DNA from: Lamellibrachia satsuma
Taxonomy: Eukaryota; Annelida; Polychaeta; Sabellida; Siboglinidae
Length of the DNA: 64,000 nucleotides
Direction: 5' to 3'
NCBI GenBank assembly: GCA_033239005.1
Contig: BSQZ01000036.1
Span: forward strand, 3,341,001-3,405,000
In this document: in pieces, positions 1-13,429 of the stretch
Layout: the number at the start of each line of letters is the position of its first letter
Numbering within the stretch: position 1 is the stretch's first letter
Made by a program: the position numbers and the translations under genes
The notes under the pieces: model-generated
Databases searched by the model: none
What the model was told of the DNA's origin: nothing
The model's input: the letters and a program-made list of their open reading frames with translations, nothing else

Positions 1-143
1 CTTCCAACTGACCCTTCTTCCAACTGACCCTTCTTCCCACTGATCCTTCTTCCAACTGACCCTTCTTCCCACTGACGCTTCTTCCAACTGACCCTTCTTC
101 CAACTGACCCTTCTTCCAACTGATCCTTCTTCCACTGACCCTC
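1..143. repeat. 16 bp tandem repeat, runs off the window
   Basis: CTTCTTCCAACTGACC, about nine copies. Confidence 0.95.
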
Positions 144-393
144 AAGCATCAGTCCTAAATGTATTTGTTCGATGAACATTCTCGAGCACAGTTTCTGATT
201 TGACTATAGTGTTCATCAATCACCAAATGATCACAGGAAATTAACAATCCATAAATTATTTGCATACTTCACTCTTCCACCCCAGCCTCCTCCACACCAA
301 CCCCCTCCTCCCCAGCCCCCTCAATCCAGCCCCCTCCTCCCTCCCATTCATTGAAACACTAACTCAACACAGATATGGGTAAAAGGTCAACAC

Positions 394-689
394 AAAAGGT
401 AAAGGTAAGTTGCACTGTTTTACACTTGGCAGACTGCCGGGTAGTTCATTCCAATACCAACTCGACTTCCCTGAGAAGCATTCAGCCAGGCTGCAATTAC
501 TGAACAAAGACTATTTGTTCGCATATCCACCACTGTCTATAGTCAGGTACTCATTTATACAGCCGAGTGAACTGAGGCAACATGGAGTGTACAAAACTTC
601 CCAAACTCTGAAATGGTGGCAAGAGGATTCATACCTCAGTCCTCTCGACTGAGAGTCTGACATTCCAACCACCATGTTACTGCACCCCA
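394..689 (-). mobile_element. tRNA-derived SINE, near full length, minus strand
   Basis: Complement reads head (ggggtgcagtaacatggtgg), ctctcagtcgagaggact, body (ctcagttcactcggctgtat; gacagtggtggatatgcg; gcctggctgaatgcttctc) and an AAAGGT-type tail. With the head at 782-866 it forms a tail-out, head-to-head pair. Confidence 0.88.
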
Positions 690-781
690 CACTTGATAAT
701 ATCAATATCCTAGAACAAAATCATGACCTATCACCAGCTATGTACCTATATAAAGCTACATGGGAACTACACACACTAGTT

Positions 782-866
782 GTGGGGCGCGGTAGTGTAG
801 CAGTTAGAACGTCAGCCTCTCAATCGAGAGAACCCAAGTTCAAATTCTCTTGCCACCATTTCGCTA
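782..866 (+). mobile_element. SINE tRNA-like head only
   Basis: GGGGCGCGGTAGTGTAGCAG, ctctcaatcgagagaaccca and GTTCAAATTC match the head of the 51865 SINE. The body is absent after ttgccacc. Confidence 0.8.
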
Positions 867-1017
867 TTCAATTTGATTTTTTGCTCATCTCATTCCATGC
901 TCATTTAACGAAAAATTTAACCTTGAAATTAACGAAAAATTTAACCTTGAAAAAAATTGGACCACGAAAAAATGTCAAGGAATCTATTGTTACAAGCGTA
1001 CACCAAAGTTTGTTTCT

Positions 1018-1203
1018 CTAGACAATAAGGTAACTGCTTAACACTAGTGGTGTCATTTGGTAACTAGTGTAGAACAACTGAAAAGTAGTGCCAACTGTTT
1101 AACACCAGATGGCGACACTTTTCAGTTGTTCCACACTAGTCAAATCACAATAATTATGGATCGTGCTGATTAAAAATGGGTGTACACTAATTAGGGCATG
1201 TAT
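1018..1203 (+). mobile_element. Palindromic MITE-like element, copy 1
   Basis: Contains ACTAGTGTAGAACAACTGAA and, about 30 bp later, the complement TTCAGTTGTTCCACACTAGT. The core can fold into a long hairpin. A second copy in opposite orientation lies at 4424-4620, so the boundaries are fairly well defined. Confidence 0.8.
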
Positions 1204-1966
1204 GTTTTAGACAAACTATTAAATTATTTCTGATAAACGCCAACATTTCTGAATTGGTGAAATTCATTCCAATATCACGTACAAGTTTCCATCTACATCC
1301 TGAAGATGAAACACAGAAGTGGTTTTTTTCTAAAAAAAATGGATTTATCTCATTTTGCCCTGAAACCTTTTGTACGTTAATCAAACTTAACGGAAGTAGT
1401 AGAACTAAAGGGTATAAACTTGATAAAATAGTATAAAAAGATAATCCTCACAGTAAACCAGTTCATTGCCAATTGCACAATACAGCTGTATCATGCAGAA
1501 AAGATGTCTTTTTACACATTTTACACATAAATACCGTTAAGGAACAGAAATATAATCTGCAGATGTAAATTATCAGTCATAAGCCCCTGTCTGGTTAGCA
1601 TAATGTTGCTATAGCAAGGACATCCAGTTGAATCTATTGCACTATGCAACTAATCTCTGAGCCATCAAGTACCTTAGTAGTCAAACTCATCTTCTGGAAA
1701 AAGTAAAAAATATCCCTGCAGCCAAAAAGCCACTGGTGTGAAACTGACACTTTGGAAATGACACCAGCAGCTGTAGAATGCTGAAAATTTACCTAAATCC
1801 AACATGCAATTGGAAATAAAAGTATGGTTAAACCTGAGCATTTTTTATTTCTGATCTAGCCCAACCCAACGATAATACGTGATGTGACCACAAATAAATT
1901 TAACAGCTTAATTTTATTCTATACATAATATATGTAAACATCTGTGTTTTATCTCAGTTTATCTCA

Positions 1967-2010
1967 GTGTGTGTGCGTGCGTGCGTGCGTGCGTGCGTGT
2001 GTGTGTGCAT
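1967..2010. repeat. (GTGC)/(GT) microsatellite
   Basis: GTGC units inside a GT run. Confidence 0.95.
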
Positions 2011-2012
2011 GC

Positions 2013-2736
2013 TGCTCCAGGAACTGTTAGTGAAACGATCCCCACCAGCTCAGGAGCTGTTAGTGAAATGATCCCAGCCAACTCCAGGAGCTGTTAGTGA
2101 AATGATCACCACCAGCTCCAGGAGCTCTTAATGAAATGTTCCCCACCAGATCAGGAGCTGTTATTGAAATGTTCCCAACCAGATCAGGAGCTGTTAGTGA
2201 AATGATGCCGGCCAACTCCAGGAGCTGTTAGTGAAATGATCCCCATCAGCTCCAGGAGCTCTTAGTGAAATGATACCTACTAGCTGCAGGAGCTATTAAT
2301 GAAATGATCCCACCAGCTCCGGGAGCCATTAGTGAAATGATCCCCACCAGCTCCAGGAGCTGTTAGTAAAATGATCCCCACCAGCTCAGGAGATGTTAGT
2401 GAAATGATCTCTGGCAGCTCTGGTGGCTGTTAGTGAAACGATCCCCACCAGCTCCAGGAGCTGTCTGTTAAAAGATCAACACCAGCTCTGGGAGCTGTTA
2501 GCAAAATGATCCACGCCAGCTCTGGGAGCTGTTAGTGAAATGATCCCTGCCAACTCGGGAAATTGTTAGTGAAATGATCCCCGCCAACTCCAGGAGCTGT
2601 TAGTAAAATGATCACAGCAGCCCTGGGAGCTGTTAGTGAAATGATCCTTGCCAACTCCGGGAGCTGTTAGTAAAATGATCACAGCAGCCCTCGGAGCTGT
2701 TAGTGAAATGATCCCTGCCAACTCCGGGAGCTGTTA
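2013..2736. repeat. 34-36 bp minisatellite, about 21 copies
   Basis: Unit GGAGCTGTTAGTGAAATGAT plus ccccaccagctcca. Copies are diverged by 5-15 percent by eye. Each unit contains a small palindrome around AGCTCC.GGAGCT. Confidence 0.93.
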
Positions 2737-3029
2737 AAAAATTTCTTCTCATTCAGCTCACGTTCCGCTGTCAAAGAAAATGCCTAAGTCCTCCTAAAAA
2801 GAACTGACGTTTGACAGAAGGTCACACACCTGTGCTGTCAACGGAAAAATACAATTTCACCGGTGCTGTCATCAGTGTTATCTATTTCCAGCTCTCAGGC
2901 TTTATTTTTATTTTTATTTTATTCTGCATTTTCAGTGGTTTTATTATTGCAACAATAGACTGTTAGATCCAGTGCAGTATTCTGTTCTCGTTTTTATCAG
3001 AAAACTATCAACATTAGGCACTATACAAT

Positions 3030-3090
3030 ATGTCGAAGTCTTTACAGTCTGTTAATGCTATTATGCAGGATTCTCAAGGTCTCAGTACAG
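3030..3090 (+). CDS. Candidate short first exon
   Basis: ATG at 3030 followed by 20 codons (MSKSLQSVNAIMQDSQGLST) and a good donor ACAG|GTAAAA. No second exon or conserved motif was found. Confidence 0.18.
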
Positions 3091-3394
3091 GTAAAACATC
3101 ACAGGAGCTGTGAGTGATGGAACCACTCACCTGTGACAACAGGTGGGGGGTCATCTCAAAATTATTAAAAAAAATGTAATTTGTTTTGTTTTCGAAACAA
3201 CATTCAGTCAAGTTAGCAAAAATAAATGCTAGATTTTAATGGTAACAAACAACCATAAAACAGATGCAGTAGCAGAAAAAAACATCTTAAACAATTTTGA
3301 TATTCCATAAAGTTAATATATTTTCAGTTCCTGAATAAAATTTTTTTGGTTGACTCTTTTAGAATCAATTCATGAAAAATAAAATCATACTATG

Positions 3395-3600
3395 ATATGC
3401 TTGTTCATTTGTGCAAATGCGCTATTTAATTTAATGAAGTAGGCCCTCTTTTGTTAAACCAACATATCACTTAAACTATTTACACACTACATATTTGAAC
3501 ATCAGCAAACCTGATTTGTAATGGGCTAAATCAGCCGGGGAGGGGGATTTTAGTGTGATGAGATCATTAGTATGTAGGTGAAGCACACTTTACCCGTTCC
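3395..3600 (+). repeat. Interspersed repeat family X, partial
   Basis: ttttgttaaaccaacatatc, cttaaactatttacacactac and aaatcagc align with 60200-60310. Confidence 0.6.
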
Positions 3601-4423
3601 CCCATATAGAGGTTCCTATTCCCCATAAACTATACAAGAATAACATCTACATCAACTCGACTACTACTTAAAATTCACTAGGATGCCCCTAATTGGAAGG
3701 TGTCTCCAACATCATTTCTCTTCTAAACATACTTACGCAAATTGCAAAATAACGGTGCTACAAATCAAACACATGTAAACGAGATGGGGCAATTCTACTA
3801 GTGAGTCACCCTGACTTCTTTGATGTTGCACACCGGTGAAACACACATTCTTTTTTGTTGCACACACAAAACAGAGTGGCCTGTATTGGAAGCCCACAAG
3901 AGTGATGCGAATTCACACATGCTCTCCCCCTTTTTACATGCACCCTGGGGCGCCACCGACAAGCAACCCAGAAGCTCGAAGTCGTACATCCAAACACAAG
4001 TGCTTTATAACCAACCAGTCATCGACCAACAGAAATTGAAGCAACAAAAAACCTACTGGCTGAAATAACTATTAAAAAGTGATACATTGCAAAAATGGCA
4101 CAACACCGCATCTGATACCAGCCGAATGAAACTGAACAGACAGTTATGTTTTCCATGACAGTAGATTTGTGGGTGTAAGTTTTTTATTTTGTAAAATTGG
4201 GGGATTAAAAATTAAGTGCATAAGCACTGCATGATTATTTGTGCCCTAAAATATTTTACTACTAATAATATAATAATTATAATACAATAATAATAACTAT
4301 TTATTTAGCACCCAAACCAATTGAGACTGTTCTCAGGCACTTTACTACAAACAGCAAATTAACAAAGGGATCATTGGCTTCATTTGAAAGAAAGAAATCA
4401 CACGTTCGAGCACGACCTATTAA

Positions 4424-4620
4424 TCGTACATGCCCTAATTAGCATACACTCCCTTTTTTAATTAGCAGGATCCATAATGATTGTAATTTTACTAATGTGG
4501 AACAAACAACTAAAAAGCGTTGCCATCTGGTGTTAAACAGTTCGCACCACATTTCAGTTGTTCTACACTACTCACCAAATTACACCACTAATGTTAAACA
4601 GTTACCTTATTGTCTAGATG
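4424..4620 (-). mobile_element. Palindromic MITE-like element, copy 2
   Basis: Complement of copy 1 at 1018-1203, from CTAGACAATAAGGTAAC to TTAGGGCATGTA, with about one change in six to eight bases. Confidence 0.8.
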
Positions 4621-6814
4621 TTGGAAATATACATGTGTAAATGGGTTTCAGTTATTTGTTATTTACTAACAATATACTATAAATTTATGTTTATTATTAA
4701 TATGTACGTTACTTTGATACAGGGAGAAAGTGATTAATAATTAATGCACCTCTTCTTTCTCCCTTTCCATTTGAATTACAGACATTTGATGAGTATGTGT
4801 ATATGTTGCAAACTTCTATTTTCATTTGTAAATAAAGAACTGATTTGATTTTGATTTGATGTTTTGGCATACACCTATAAGAAAAGATTCCCTGACATTT
4901 TTCCATGGCCTAATTTTTTTAATGCATGTCTGTATGCTTATTAGGTTGAATACAGTATTTATATTTCTCATGTGAACCCAACTGTATTCAGCAACTTAAT
5001 TTAGCTGTTTTTTTAAGATTCAGAATAAACAAACAGTGGAATGTCATGATGGCAAAACCTGGTTTTTATACTTTTCTTAACAACCAGTTTACCTTAAACT
5101 AATATTCTTTATCAGGCACACAGTTACAGTGACAGTAAGAGATTTTTTTACACACATTGTTGGAAAATTAAATATTATATTTTCACATTTCTTAGTCGGT
5201 GTAATATTATTACATTACACATTTATAAATCTCATTCAGTAACTTAATTCATCTATGAATAGTGTTTTAAGGTTCAGCTTGCCGAGGTGAAAAGCCTTAA
5301 AAACGCTGCTTGTGAAGGTCAGGTGCGTCAACAGAAGGTGATGCCGAGATTTGTTGCTGATTACCCTCATGGAAGTGGCTAATTGGTGGCGTGTTTTGCT
5401 ACCTCGCATGCACATGACACACTTCGGAAGCCATCCTATTGATTGCTGAACAGTTGAAAGGAAAAACCCCTCACAGCGTGGTTCTATTCATCCTTCCATT
5501 CTTTCATTTTTTGTTTGGCATTAAACCACAATTCTTTCATTTTATGACATGGAACCACACCGGTGTGTTGCTATTAGCAACAAGGTCCTCTGATGTCCAA
5601 CTACAATACGATACACATCTACTACATGCAAAAATGTCATTGTCACCTTTGGTGGTTTCCTTTGGATGACTAATGAATAAATAACAAATAATTAGAAGCT
5701 TTCATGTGGTAACTAAAATCATTCTCCATAATGGATATTTTAGGAGGTGCAACATAAATTTTTAAAATTCTGATTCATGCGCTAGCTCACAACACATATA
5801 TCTACATTGGTGTTGTCCTTGGCTAATTAACAACATTAGCTAATTATCATTTATGATATCACAAACACCTGTAAGTGAAAAAAAAGTTTGGCAATTAATT
5901 AACCATGTTCACTGAACCTTACTAGCATAAAAAGTAAGGGCTGGGCAAAAAAAGAACAGTGCAGCAAGAAATCTGGGTGATTATTTTGTAAATGACCCTC
6001 TGAATTTTAATATGGCACCAAAATTAAACACATTTTAAATGACAAAACCCCACAAGTGTAGACTGCAACTAACATTTAAATTTATTAAATCAATAAAGCA
6101 GAACACAATTAGGTGATACTTTAGCTAGTACATAAAGTTCTTTAATTGATTACATATAAATTATTGCAACTACCTTTTTACAGGGAATGTACAATGATTT
6201 CAATTAATATTGTGAATTTAGATATATTTTGAAATGAAATAATTAAGAGAATTGGGGCATTTTAATTATACAAAACTACCAACTAGCTCTGTATCAGTTA
6301 ACCAATGGAAATCATCATATGGTTCCTTTAACAGTTGCGACATATCCCTGTAGGCAGACAATTTAACACTTCTTATCAACTTACTATGCAACCAATGGGG
6401 GACTTCTGACCTTTAGATCTTGATACTAACACTGTAACGGAAACCTCAGACAAATGCCCAACTCATCAAACCTTGTGATTCGGGGTGGTCCAATGTTTGA
6501 TGGGGATCATACATAGTCCCTGGTGTGATGCTTCCTGCAAGTATGGTAGGGGATAGATCAGCAAATTACTTTACGGGTTATGGCATGCATATGAAGTGCT
6601 GGTGATTTTGAGATGGTCACCCTTTTGGCAATTTCATGTTCTGGAGAAAAATACCAACACACATTCCCCACAAGTTAATGAGAGAATAAATATTAACAGA
6701 GTTAATTTTCAGAAGATTCAAAGTACAAATTTGTGAACAGCATTAAAAACGTTAACATTGTCACTAGTGGGACCATAATGATCTGTTCCCGGTTGGACAG
6801 CCACACCAGGAGAG
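4621..6814. other. No feature assigned; one short unrecognised open stretch
   Basis: At about 5270-5381 a plus frame reads VQLAEVKSLKNAACEGQVRQ then KVMPRFVADYPHGSG before a stop. It is protein-like but too short to identify. Confidence 0.35.
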
Positions 6815-7060
6815 ATGACTGGAGACTAATGGTTAGAGCACCCGCCTGTCGATCGAGAGGACGGTGGTTCGATTCCACCTCCGCCGTTTCGAAGCTTGGG
6901 CAATTTCGTTCACCCCACTTTGCTCGTGTCTTTCGGAAGAGACACTAAAAGCCGTTGGTCCAAACTCCTGCGTTAGCTCAAGACTGGGCTGTTTGGAGTA
7001 TAACTACTTAAGACTTAAGACTACAGGAATCTGAGTGGACAGAGGCATTCCACATCCATT
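6815..7060 (+). mobile_element. tRNA-headed SINE, different tail
   Basis: Head TAATGGTTAGAGCACCCGCC (A box) and GGTTCGATTCC (B box, 6866-6876), then cgaagcttgggcaatttcgttcacccc as in the other SINEs. The rest (ctaaaagccgttggtcc...) is unlike the main family. Confidence 0.78.
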
Positions 7061-8969
7061 CCACCATTCCATCAACCAAGATAAAAAATCTTGTTGCACT
7101 CATATTTTTTTAACTCAACCCAAATTTGCATAATTAATGCACAGGTCAACATAACCACAAAGGTCAAACCATCAGGCTATAGTGGGAACAGTTCCGAGTT
7201 GTGACATTTTCAAGTTTTGCATATTCACCATTCTCATCAGGTTTTTGACTTAGTGTAGTTGTTTTATAATAATTTAGACACCAATAACTCAAAAGCTATT
7301 TGTGCTAGAACACATCAGCATTCTAGCTCAAACAGTGTTTCAGTTATTGGTATATTAAATAGGACAAAAAGCTCAACATCTGAAAATGGGCAAACATGAT
7401 AGAATCTGTACAATTTTAAATGACCATAACTCAAAAACTAGTTGAGCTAAAACCCTGCGCTCTGGCAGGTGTGGTTATATGTACCAAGACTTGAAGCGTT
7501 TTGAGTAACGTATCAATGCAACAAGTCTGAGACGGAATGCCCAAATAGGAGATGAAGTGAAGATATCCAGATGATACATTGTAATAGAAAGTATTATGGA
7601 TACAAATTTATTCAAGGTACACAGTTTTTTATCATAAAATCATGTTATTTAGTATAAACTGGAATTTGAAGATACTCATACGGGTTTGTCTGTGGGTCTT
7701 ACGGATTTCTGTATTGTACTCAGGGTTGGCGCCTGTGAAATGGTTTGGGCTGAATTGCATGCTAAGATGAGCTCTGGCCTGACTTCCATTATCGAAGGAA
7801 CTGAAACGATACCAGATAACTGTACTAAATGCTCAATGAATTGCATCTCTACAATACTACAATGACACGTATCTGCCTTGTGGAGACGTCATATATCTTG
7901 TGTGGGCTCCAGCAACAACCAACTTATGGTCATGAGTGCTCGAGAACAAAGGTACGATATTGCCACATAATGTTTCTGCATGTAAAAAAGCATTGCTTCC
8001 ATATGGCTGGCAAAACTACTTTGAATGATTTTCCAAGAAAATAACTACCATCAAATTATCGCTGCACATCTCTTGTTTTAGGCAAAAGGGTTCCCATATC
8101 TAGTTTCATCAACTATGGGGGTCAATGTAAGACCTCTGCATTTGTCACGGCATCAAAGAGTGAATGCAATAAATAAGAAATGGTAATATGTTTCACAATC
8201 AGGAAATACTAATTTTACTGTTCAACTAGCCCAACTCTATGATAATCTTCGACAGGTCATTAACACTTCCAGTAGCAATAAACCACTGCACATCAGCTTA
8301 TCTATCAAACTCATCTCATAAACATTTAATCCCATTTCAATAATATACCTGATCATTAATTATCTGAAATGAGATTATACTAAGCTCCAATCCAATAATC
8401 ATTCTTCACCAATTGTCTATAATGGAACTGTGAATGTTTAATCTGGACAAACATTTTTAATACAAGAAATATTAATTTTCAATGACATTACAATGCCCCC
8501 CAACCATCCATTTATATTTATAATAAACTTTTTTAATACCACCACTTAGGGATATTATAAAAAGAGCATCTCGCCTATTGACAAGAAATAAACTAATTGT
8601 TTAATGTTGTAGCAAGATAGTGCATTTAGTGACTTTATTCAATGAAAATTAAAATGTCAATGAAATTCCTATCTTTCTTCTTATCTGAATGGACTCCATA
8701 GTTAGTTTGCAAACCTTGAAGTCATGTTATAGCCATGCAGTTGGGTTTGTGCCAAAAATGCAAGGAATGTTTAATGTTTATTAAAATGAGGCATTAAGTC
8801 TGTAGCAGTAATGTTAGATGTAGGGGCTGCTCAAAATATACTCAGCACAGTAACATAACCAGCCATATATGCTGTATGGCCAATGCATAACGACAATGCA
8901 ACTAATTATTTCAGTTAACTTTTGTTGGTGTTTTGCTGTTATAGAACTCCCTGTGTTGGTCCAAATCTA
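7061..8969. other. No feature assigned
   Basis: AT-rich. No recognisable exon. Confidence 0.5.
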
Positions 8970-9333
8970 GCAGAGTCATGCGAGACTTGGACTCAACAGA
9001 GTCATGCGAGACTTGGACTCAACAGTCATGCGAGACTTGGACTCAACAGAGTCATGTGAGACATGGACTCAACAGAGTCATGCGAGGCTTGGACTCAACA
9101 GAGTCATGCGAGGCTTGGACTCAACAGAGTCATGTGAGGCTTGGACTCAACAGTCATGTGAGACTTGGACTCAACAGTCATGCGAGGCTTGGACTCAACA
9201 GAGTCATGTGAGACATGGACTCAACAGAGTCATGTGAGACTTGGACTCAACAGAATCATGCAATACTTGGACTCAACAGAGTCATGCGAGACATAGACTC
9301 AACAGAGTCATGCCAGACTTGGACTCAACAGCA
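8970..9333. repeat. 24-26 bp minisatellite, about 14 copies
   Basis: Unit GTCATGCGAGACTTGGACTC plus AACAGA. The length variants differ by the presence of an extra AG. Confidence 0.95.
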
Positions 9334-9700
9334 GAGCTTCAAAGAAGAATATGTAAAATTGATGGAGATGAGGTGCTACCATAACATCTTACACATCCCA
9401 CACACAGACCATGTCACCAACAAGGAAGTCTGCAATATAATCAGCCTAAACACTGGGCGACACGAAGATCTCCTGTCTGCAGTAAGAAGACGCAGGCTGA
9501 GATGGTATGGCTATGTCACGAAGTATACTGGCCTAGTAAAAGTCATCTTCCAAGACACAGTGAGAGGAAAGAGAAAGAGAGGCAGACAGAGAAAAATTTA
9601 ACAGAAAAAATCGAGGAATGGACAGAATGCGACTTCCATAAGATGCAAGTGGCTGTAAGGGACCATCAAAGATGGCGACAATCTGTCGGAGGAGGTGTCC
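9334..9700 (+). pseudogene. LINE ORF2 C-terminal fragment abutting a minisatellite
   Basis: Reads EMRCYHNILHIPHTDHVTNK, then GRHEDLLSAVRRRRLRWYGY, VRGKRKRGRQRK, a frameshift, IEEWTECDF and HQRWRQSVGG. This is the well-known end of a class of non-LTR ORF2 (MRCYRKIL.ISY.DHVTN.EV ... RRRKLRWYGHV ... GRQRKRW.DNI.EWTG). The 52 kb copy is the same family. Confidence 0.85.
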
Positions 9701-9764
9701 CAGTGACCACCCACAGTTATGGATTAGATGAAGGTGAAGTATTGGGTCAGCTGTGATGTTTCAA

Positions 9765-12700
9765 CTGGGAGGGACAGTGTGAAGAGTGATCTAGAAAAGG
9801 CAGACCTGTGAACAGCAGTGAGTGGAAAAAATTACTGAAAATTGAGATAGATGAAGACGAGTTGTTGAGGGCGGTAAAAAAAATTTCTGATGGCTCCCAC
9901 CCCCACAAGAAGATGAGCTTCTTACTAGACACCCCTCTATGATCCCTAGAAAAAAACATTAAAATATATTTCCTCTTTTTAAAATCTATCTCGATCTCTT
10001 GGGGAGAAAGATTATAAGTAACTATTTATTGATAGAGTCATTATATACTGTCACCCCTGTACACATACCACATCCTCTCTCCTTTAAGTCATAAAAATCC
10101 ACCCCACCCCATGGGGCCTAGGATATTGACACCCCTTCTGATGAGAGAAGCCTGTAGCACAATATATCCCACTTTTATGTCTTCCAGTTAACTCCACGAG
10201 AAGCAAAAAAAACCTTAAATTCAAAGCAACTTTCCGAATGAGAAACGGTGACATTTATTAGTGTCTAATTCCAGAGCACAGCTTTTTTCCCCCCCCGAGT
10301 TTTTATTCTGCTTTATGTACACATCCGGTTTACTGCGAAAGTTATTTCTGTCCTTGTGTTTGTTGTTTGGACAATATCTGGCGAGACACTGCGTTGTTTT
10401 GTTTCATAACAACATTAACTCAGCGTGTCTTTTTGCACAAGTGGTTCTCGCAAAGGAAAATGCTGCAAATTACGATCAACTAAACAAGTTTCACTTATGC
10501 AGGGTATTTTAGTAAAACAGCAGCAGTAACAAACGTTATCAGTTACCCAAGTTAACCACCCTTGAAGTCAATGTTTGTTAGGGCACTTCCTGTTAAAGCA
10601 ATTTGTTCCCTCTTATATAATCTGTACAAACGTCATTTCCCATTACAATTGCAACGTTCATCCTTTAATCTTTCAACACCATTGCCTATATCACTTTATT
10701 ATTTTGCATCCAGAAATTGTAATCATGATGCATATGATCATTACATAGTTATCTTTACTCTATGTGATGACATAAATTAAATATTTGCACAGTTAACTCA
10801 TTTGTATACACAGTCATTGTGCAAACACTTAGAGGGATATATAATCTGAACACCATAATATAACCCATGGGCTCACTTTAACATATTTCATCTTTTAGCC
10901 ATTTAGCTAATTAATATCTTAGCCTTAAATAATGGCAAACTGGCAAATGGTTAGCGTGATCTGAAAAACCATTTCCAAACCCTCTTCACTAAATTACCCC
11001 AATAATATCAGATTCTGTTTTCCTTGAAAGCAAGTATATAAACTACCAGGTTAAGTTAGTTGATCATTAAAAAGTGAACTGATAATGTCATTACCCCGGA
11101 ACGTTTTTATATATTTTGCTTGTTGCCACAATGTGAACGTCACATAAAAAACCTTCCCATGTGACTCTCGTTATGCACTGGCTTAACTTCCAAAATTTAC
11201 AGCCGAGTAACTTTGATGCCATACCGAACTGGAGAGTGGGGCGGACAGTGGGGCGCGTTTCAACAAAGATAACTCTGTTTTGCCATGGAGGTTTGGACGG
11301 GTCCAATTTCACTTTTTTTGAGTTAGCAAAAATGCGAAATTGGCCACACATGCACAACAAAGGGATGACGCCAGGCAGGAACACATCTTGTACTGTTGGA
11401 TCAACTGGCGATGGATTTCCTCAGGCTAATGAAGCTAATTTCACCTGTGAGGAAAACACCTGCACCCCAGAAAACAAGGTGTTACTACACTACAAAAGTA
11501 GGGTGTCATTACCGCATTCCTGGCCAAGGTCATCAAGTGTTTGTCACACACACAAACAATAAAAGGCAATGGAAGAGAAAACGCTTGATTAGAAAACAAA
11601 ATCTACAGTGCACTACCAGAAAACTGGGCAAGAAACAGAAGCCACGTGCACCAACAATTGTGTATACTTTTTTTTCGGACATCTTTAAATTATTAGAGAT
11701 ATCCTACTAACAAACAAATTCATGCCAATAGGAAATTTTCTTGTCACGTGAAAAATACTTCATGCACGCCATGTAATTTACACAATTCAGCAGTTTGTTG
11801 CCCACGTTGTAAAAGATACAGTGAAAAAGTTATCTTTTTAATCTCATAGTTGTTTGAGACCGATTCCTAACCCAATTTTTAGTCATTTTCTGCAATTCTA
11901 CCAGCAGTTGTTAGTGCACATGTCAGTCAGTTGCCCAGTACGACATCCAGGATGTCTGACATTCTGTCTGAATTACATACATACTGTTTTGGAAAGAAGC
12001 AGTAAACTATTAATAATCTCACTATAAACTGGCCACAGAAAGATTTGTAATCATCTGTATATCATGTGGCTGCTAATGATGATTTTTTTAGTAATGTCGG
12101 TCTACTATTCTAAGAATGCCAATTGAAATCAAATCCACTACTGAAGTGCATAGCAATAAGAACAATATTCAAACACGGCTGTTTGTCTTACATAATGACT
12201 GTAGCCTATTGCCAAGCCGTTATCCGAGTGCTCTTACCATAGTCCATGTCTAAAACAAACCTACCAGAAGTTATACTGCAGAAACGGTTCCCAAAATCCG
12301 ACACAGTGTCTATATGACCAGTTTAGTTAAGCTCGTTTCACTCTTGTATAAGCTACCTACTGTTGAAAAGATAACATTTACACTTGGGACTTCATCAGAT
12401 TGAAACCCAAGTAGTGTCAATACACAACTATTCTTGGTGTCCTGTTGACAGCTCATTTATTGATTCGGGAGTTTCTTTTCAAAGACAGCATTCCAGTCTT
12501 GGAGTACTGCACTGAGTTATATTCATAGTGTCAGCAGGCATACTCTTTTTCCTTGTGAAATGAATTCCCTTTTTATTTCATCAGTGCCTTTCCAGCCCAA
12601 CAAAACCAAGCTATCCTGTCGTTTACGTGTGCCTGGGAAGCTTTGATGCAGAACAATACTTGGGAAAAACCGGAAATTTTTTTGCAATACGATTTGCGAT

Positions 12701-12889
12701 TACCAAGCAGTTTGTATAAAATTACATTTTAAACAAATATGTATAAGTCTAGATTTACTTACACAAACACATTTCTGTCCTTATTTTCTGTTTTTGTTGG
12801 ACGATGTAAATAAATTCCAATACTCGAACAATTTGGATGTTGGCGGGCGACTCATAGGATCAACTGAATTATCTCAAACATTGGAAAAG
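9765..12889. other. No feature assigned
   Basis: Open frames on both strands around 11091-11562 overlap each other and lack motifs. No supported gene. Confidence 0.4.
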
Positions 12890-13015
12890 TATATTTTTGA
12901 GAGAGCTTTTTTCAGTTGAAATTTAGCAATAATCGGCTTTCCATTCACTGCATTTGACAATGCATATTCACTGCCTCCGATTTTCAAATTTTTTATAGGT
13001 AATTATATTTCTTTC
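12890..13015 (-). repeat. Interspersed repeat family Y
   Basis: CGGCTTTCCATTCACTGCAT and neighbouring blocks match 47930-48110. Confidence 0.55.
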
Positions 13016-13074
13016 TCCTCTCATAAATTTTTTTAAAAACCATATGTGTCTGTATGTGGTACTAGACAGAACGA

Positions 13075-13290
13075 TTCTGCATAACTCGCTTTCGTACTAA
13101 TGCAAAATCACTGTACATCTCCATATATGGAGCAAGATTATGGAACTCCTTTAATGGAAACATTACCACTTATATAACCATACAAGCATTTAAAAAGTGC
13201 TACAAGTTATTATTGCAACGTATTAATCACAATTTATTTAGCAACGATTTTCAATTGTTACGTGTTGTAAGTAATGCAAATATATAATTA
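13075..13290 (+). pseudogene. LINE ORF2 C-terminal fragment
   Basis: Frame reads AKSLYISIYGARLWNSFNGN, then ITIQAFKKCYKLLLQRINH. It matches the widespread ...SGP.LWNSLP..I.....S...FKK.LK..LL ending of Jockey/CR1/RTE-type ORF2 proteins. The 3' tail probably runs to about 13515. Confidence 0.72.
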
Positions 13291-13429
13291 CTTATCATTT
13301 GAGTTAACAGCTTAACACGCCACGCGGTGAACCATAGATAAGTATTGCACTAAGACTTCTGTTCACACCATTTCCAACTCACCCTGGTGTAGTCTTCACC
13401 AATTCACATTTGTTGCACATTGTTTTTAG

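Noticed and set aside
782..866. tRNA gene
   Set aside because: A- and B-box-like segments are present, but the acceptor stem does not pair and the sequence is shared with full SINEs; it is a SINE head. The same applies at 6815, 28987 and 51865.
2013..2736. CRISPR-like array
   Set aside because: Unit-to-unit tandem repetition without unique spacers, in animal DNA. A minisatellite. The same holds for the arrays at 8970, 33925, 38315 and 53694.
8978..9330. Plus-strand frames with CETWTQQ or RDLDSTES repeats
   Set aside because: Minisatellite translation. Copies shift frame with the 24/26 bp length variants.
11091..11562. Overlapping open frames on both strands (97 and 133 codons)
   Set aside because: No recognisable domain, no clear splice sites, and the two frames compete for the same DNA.
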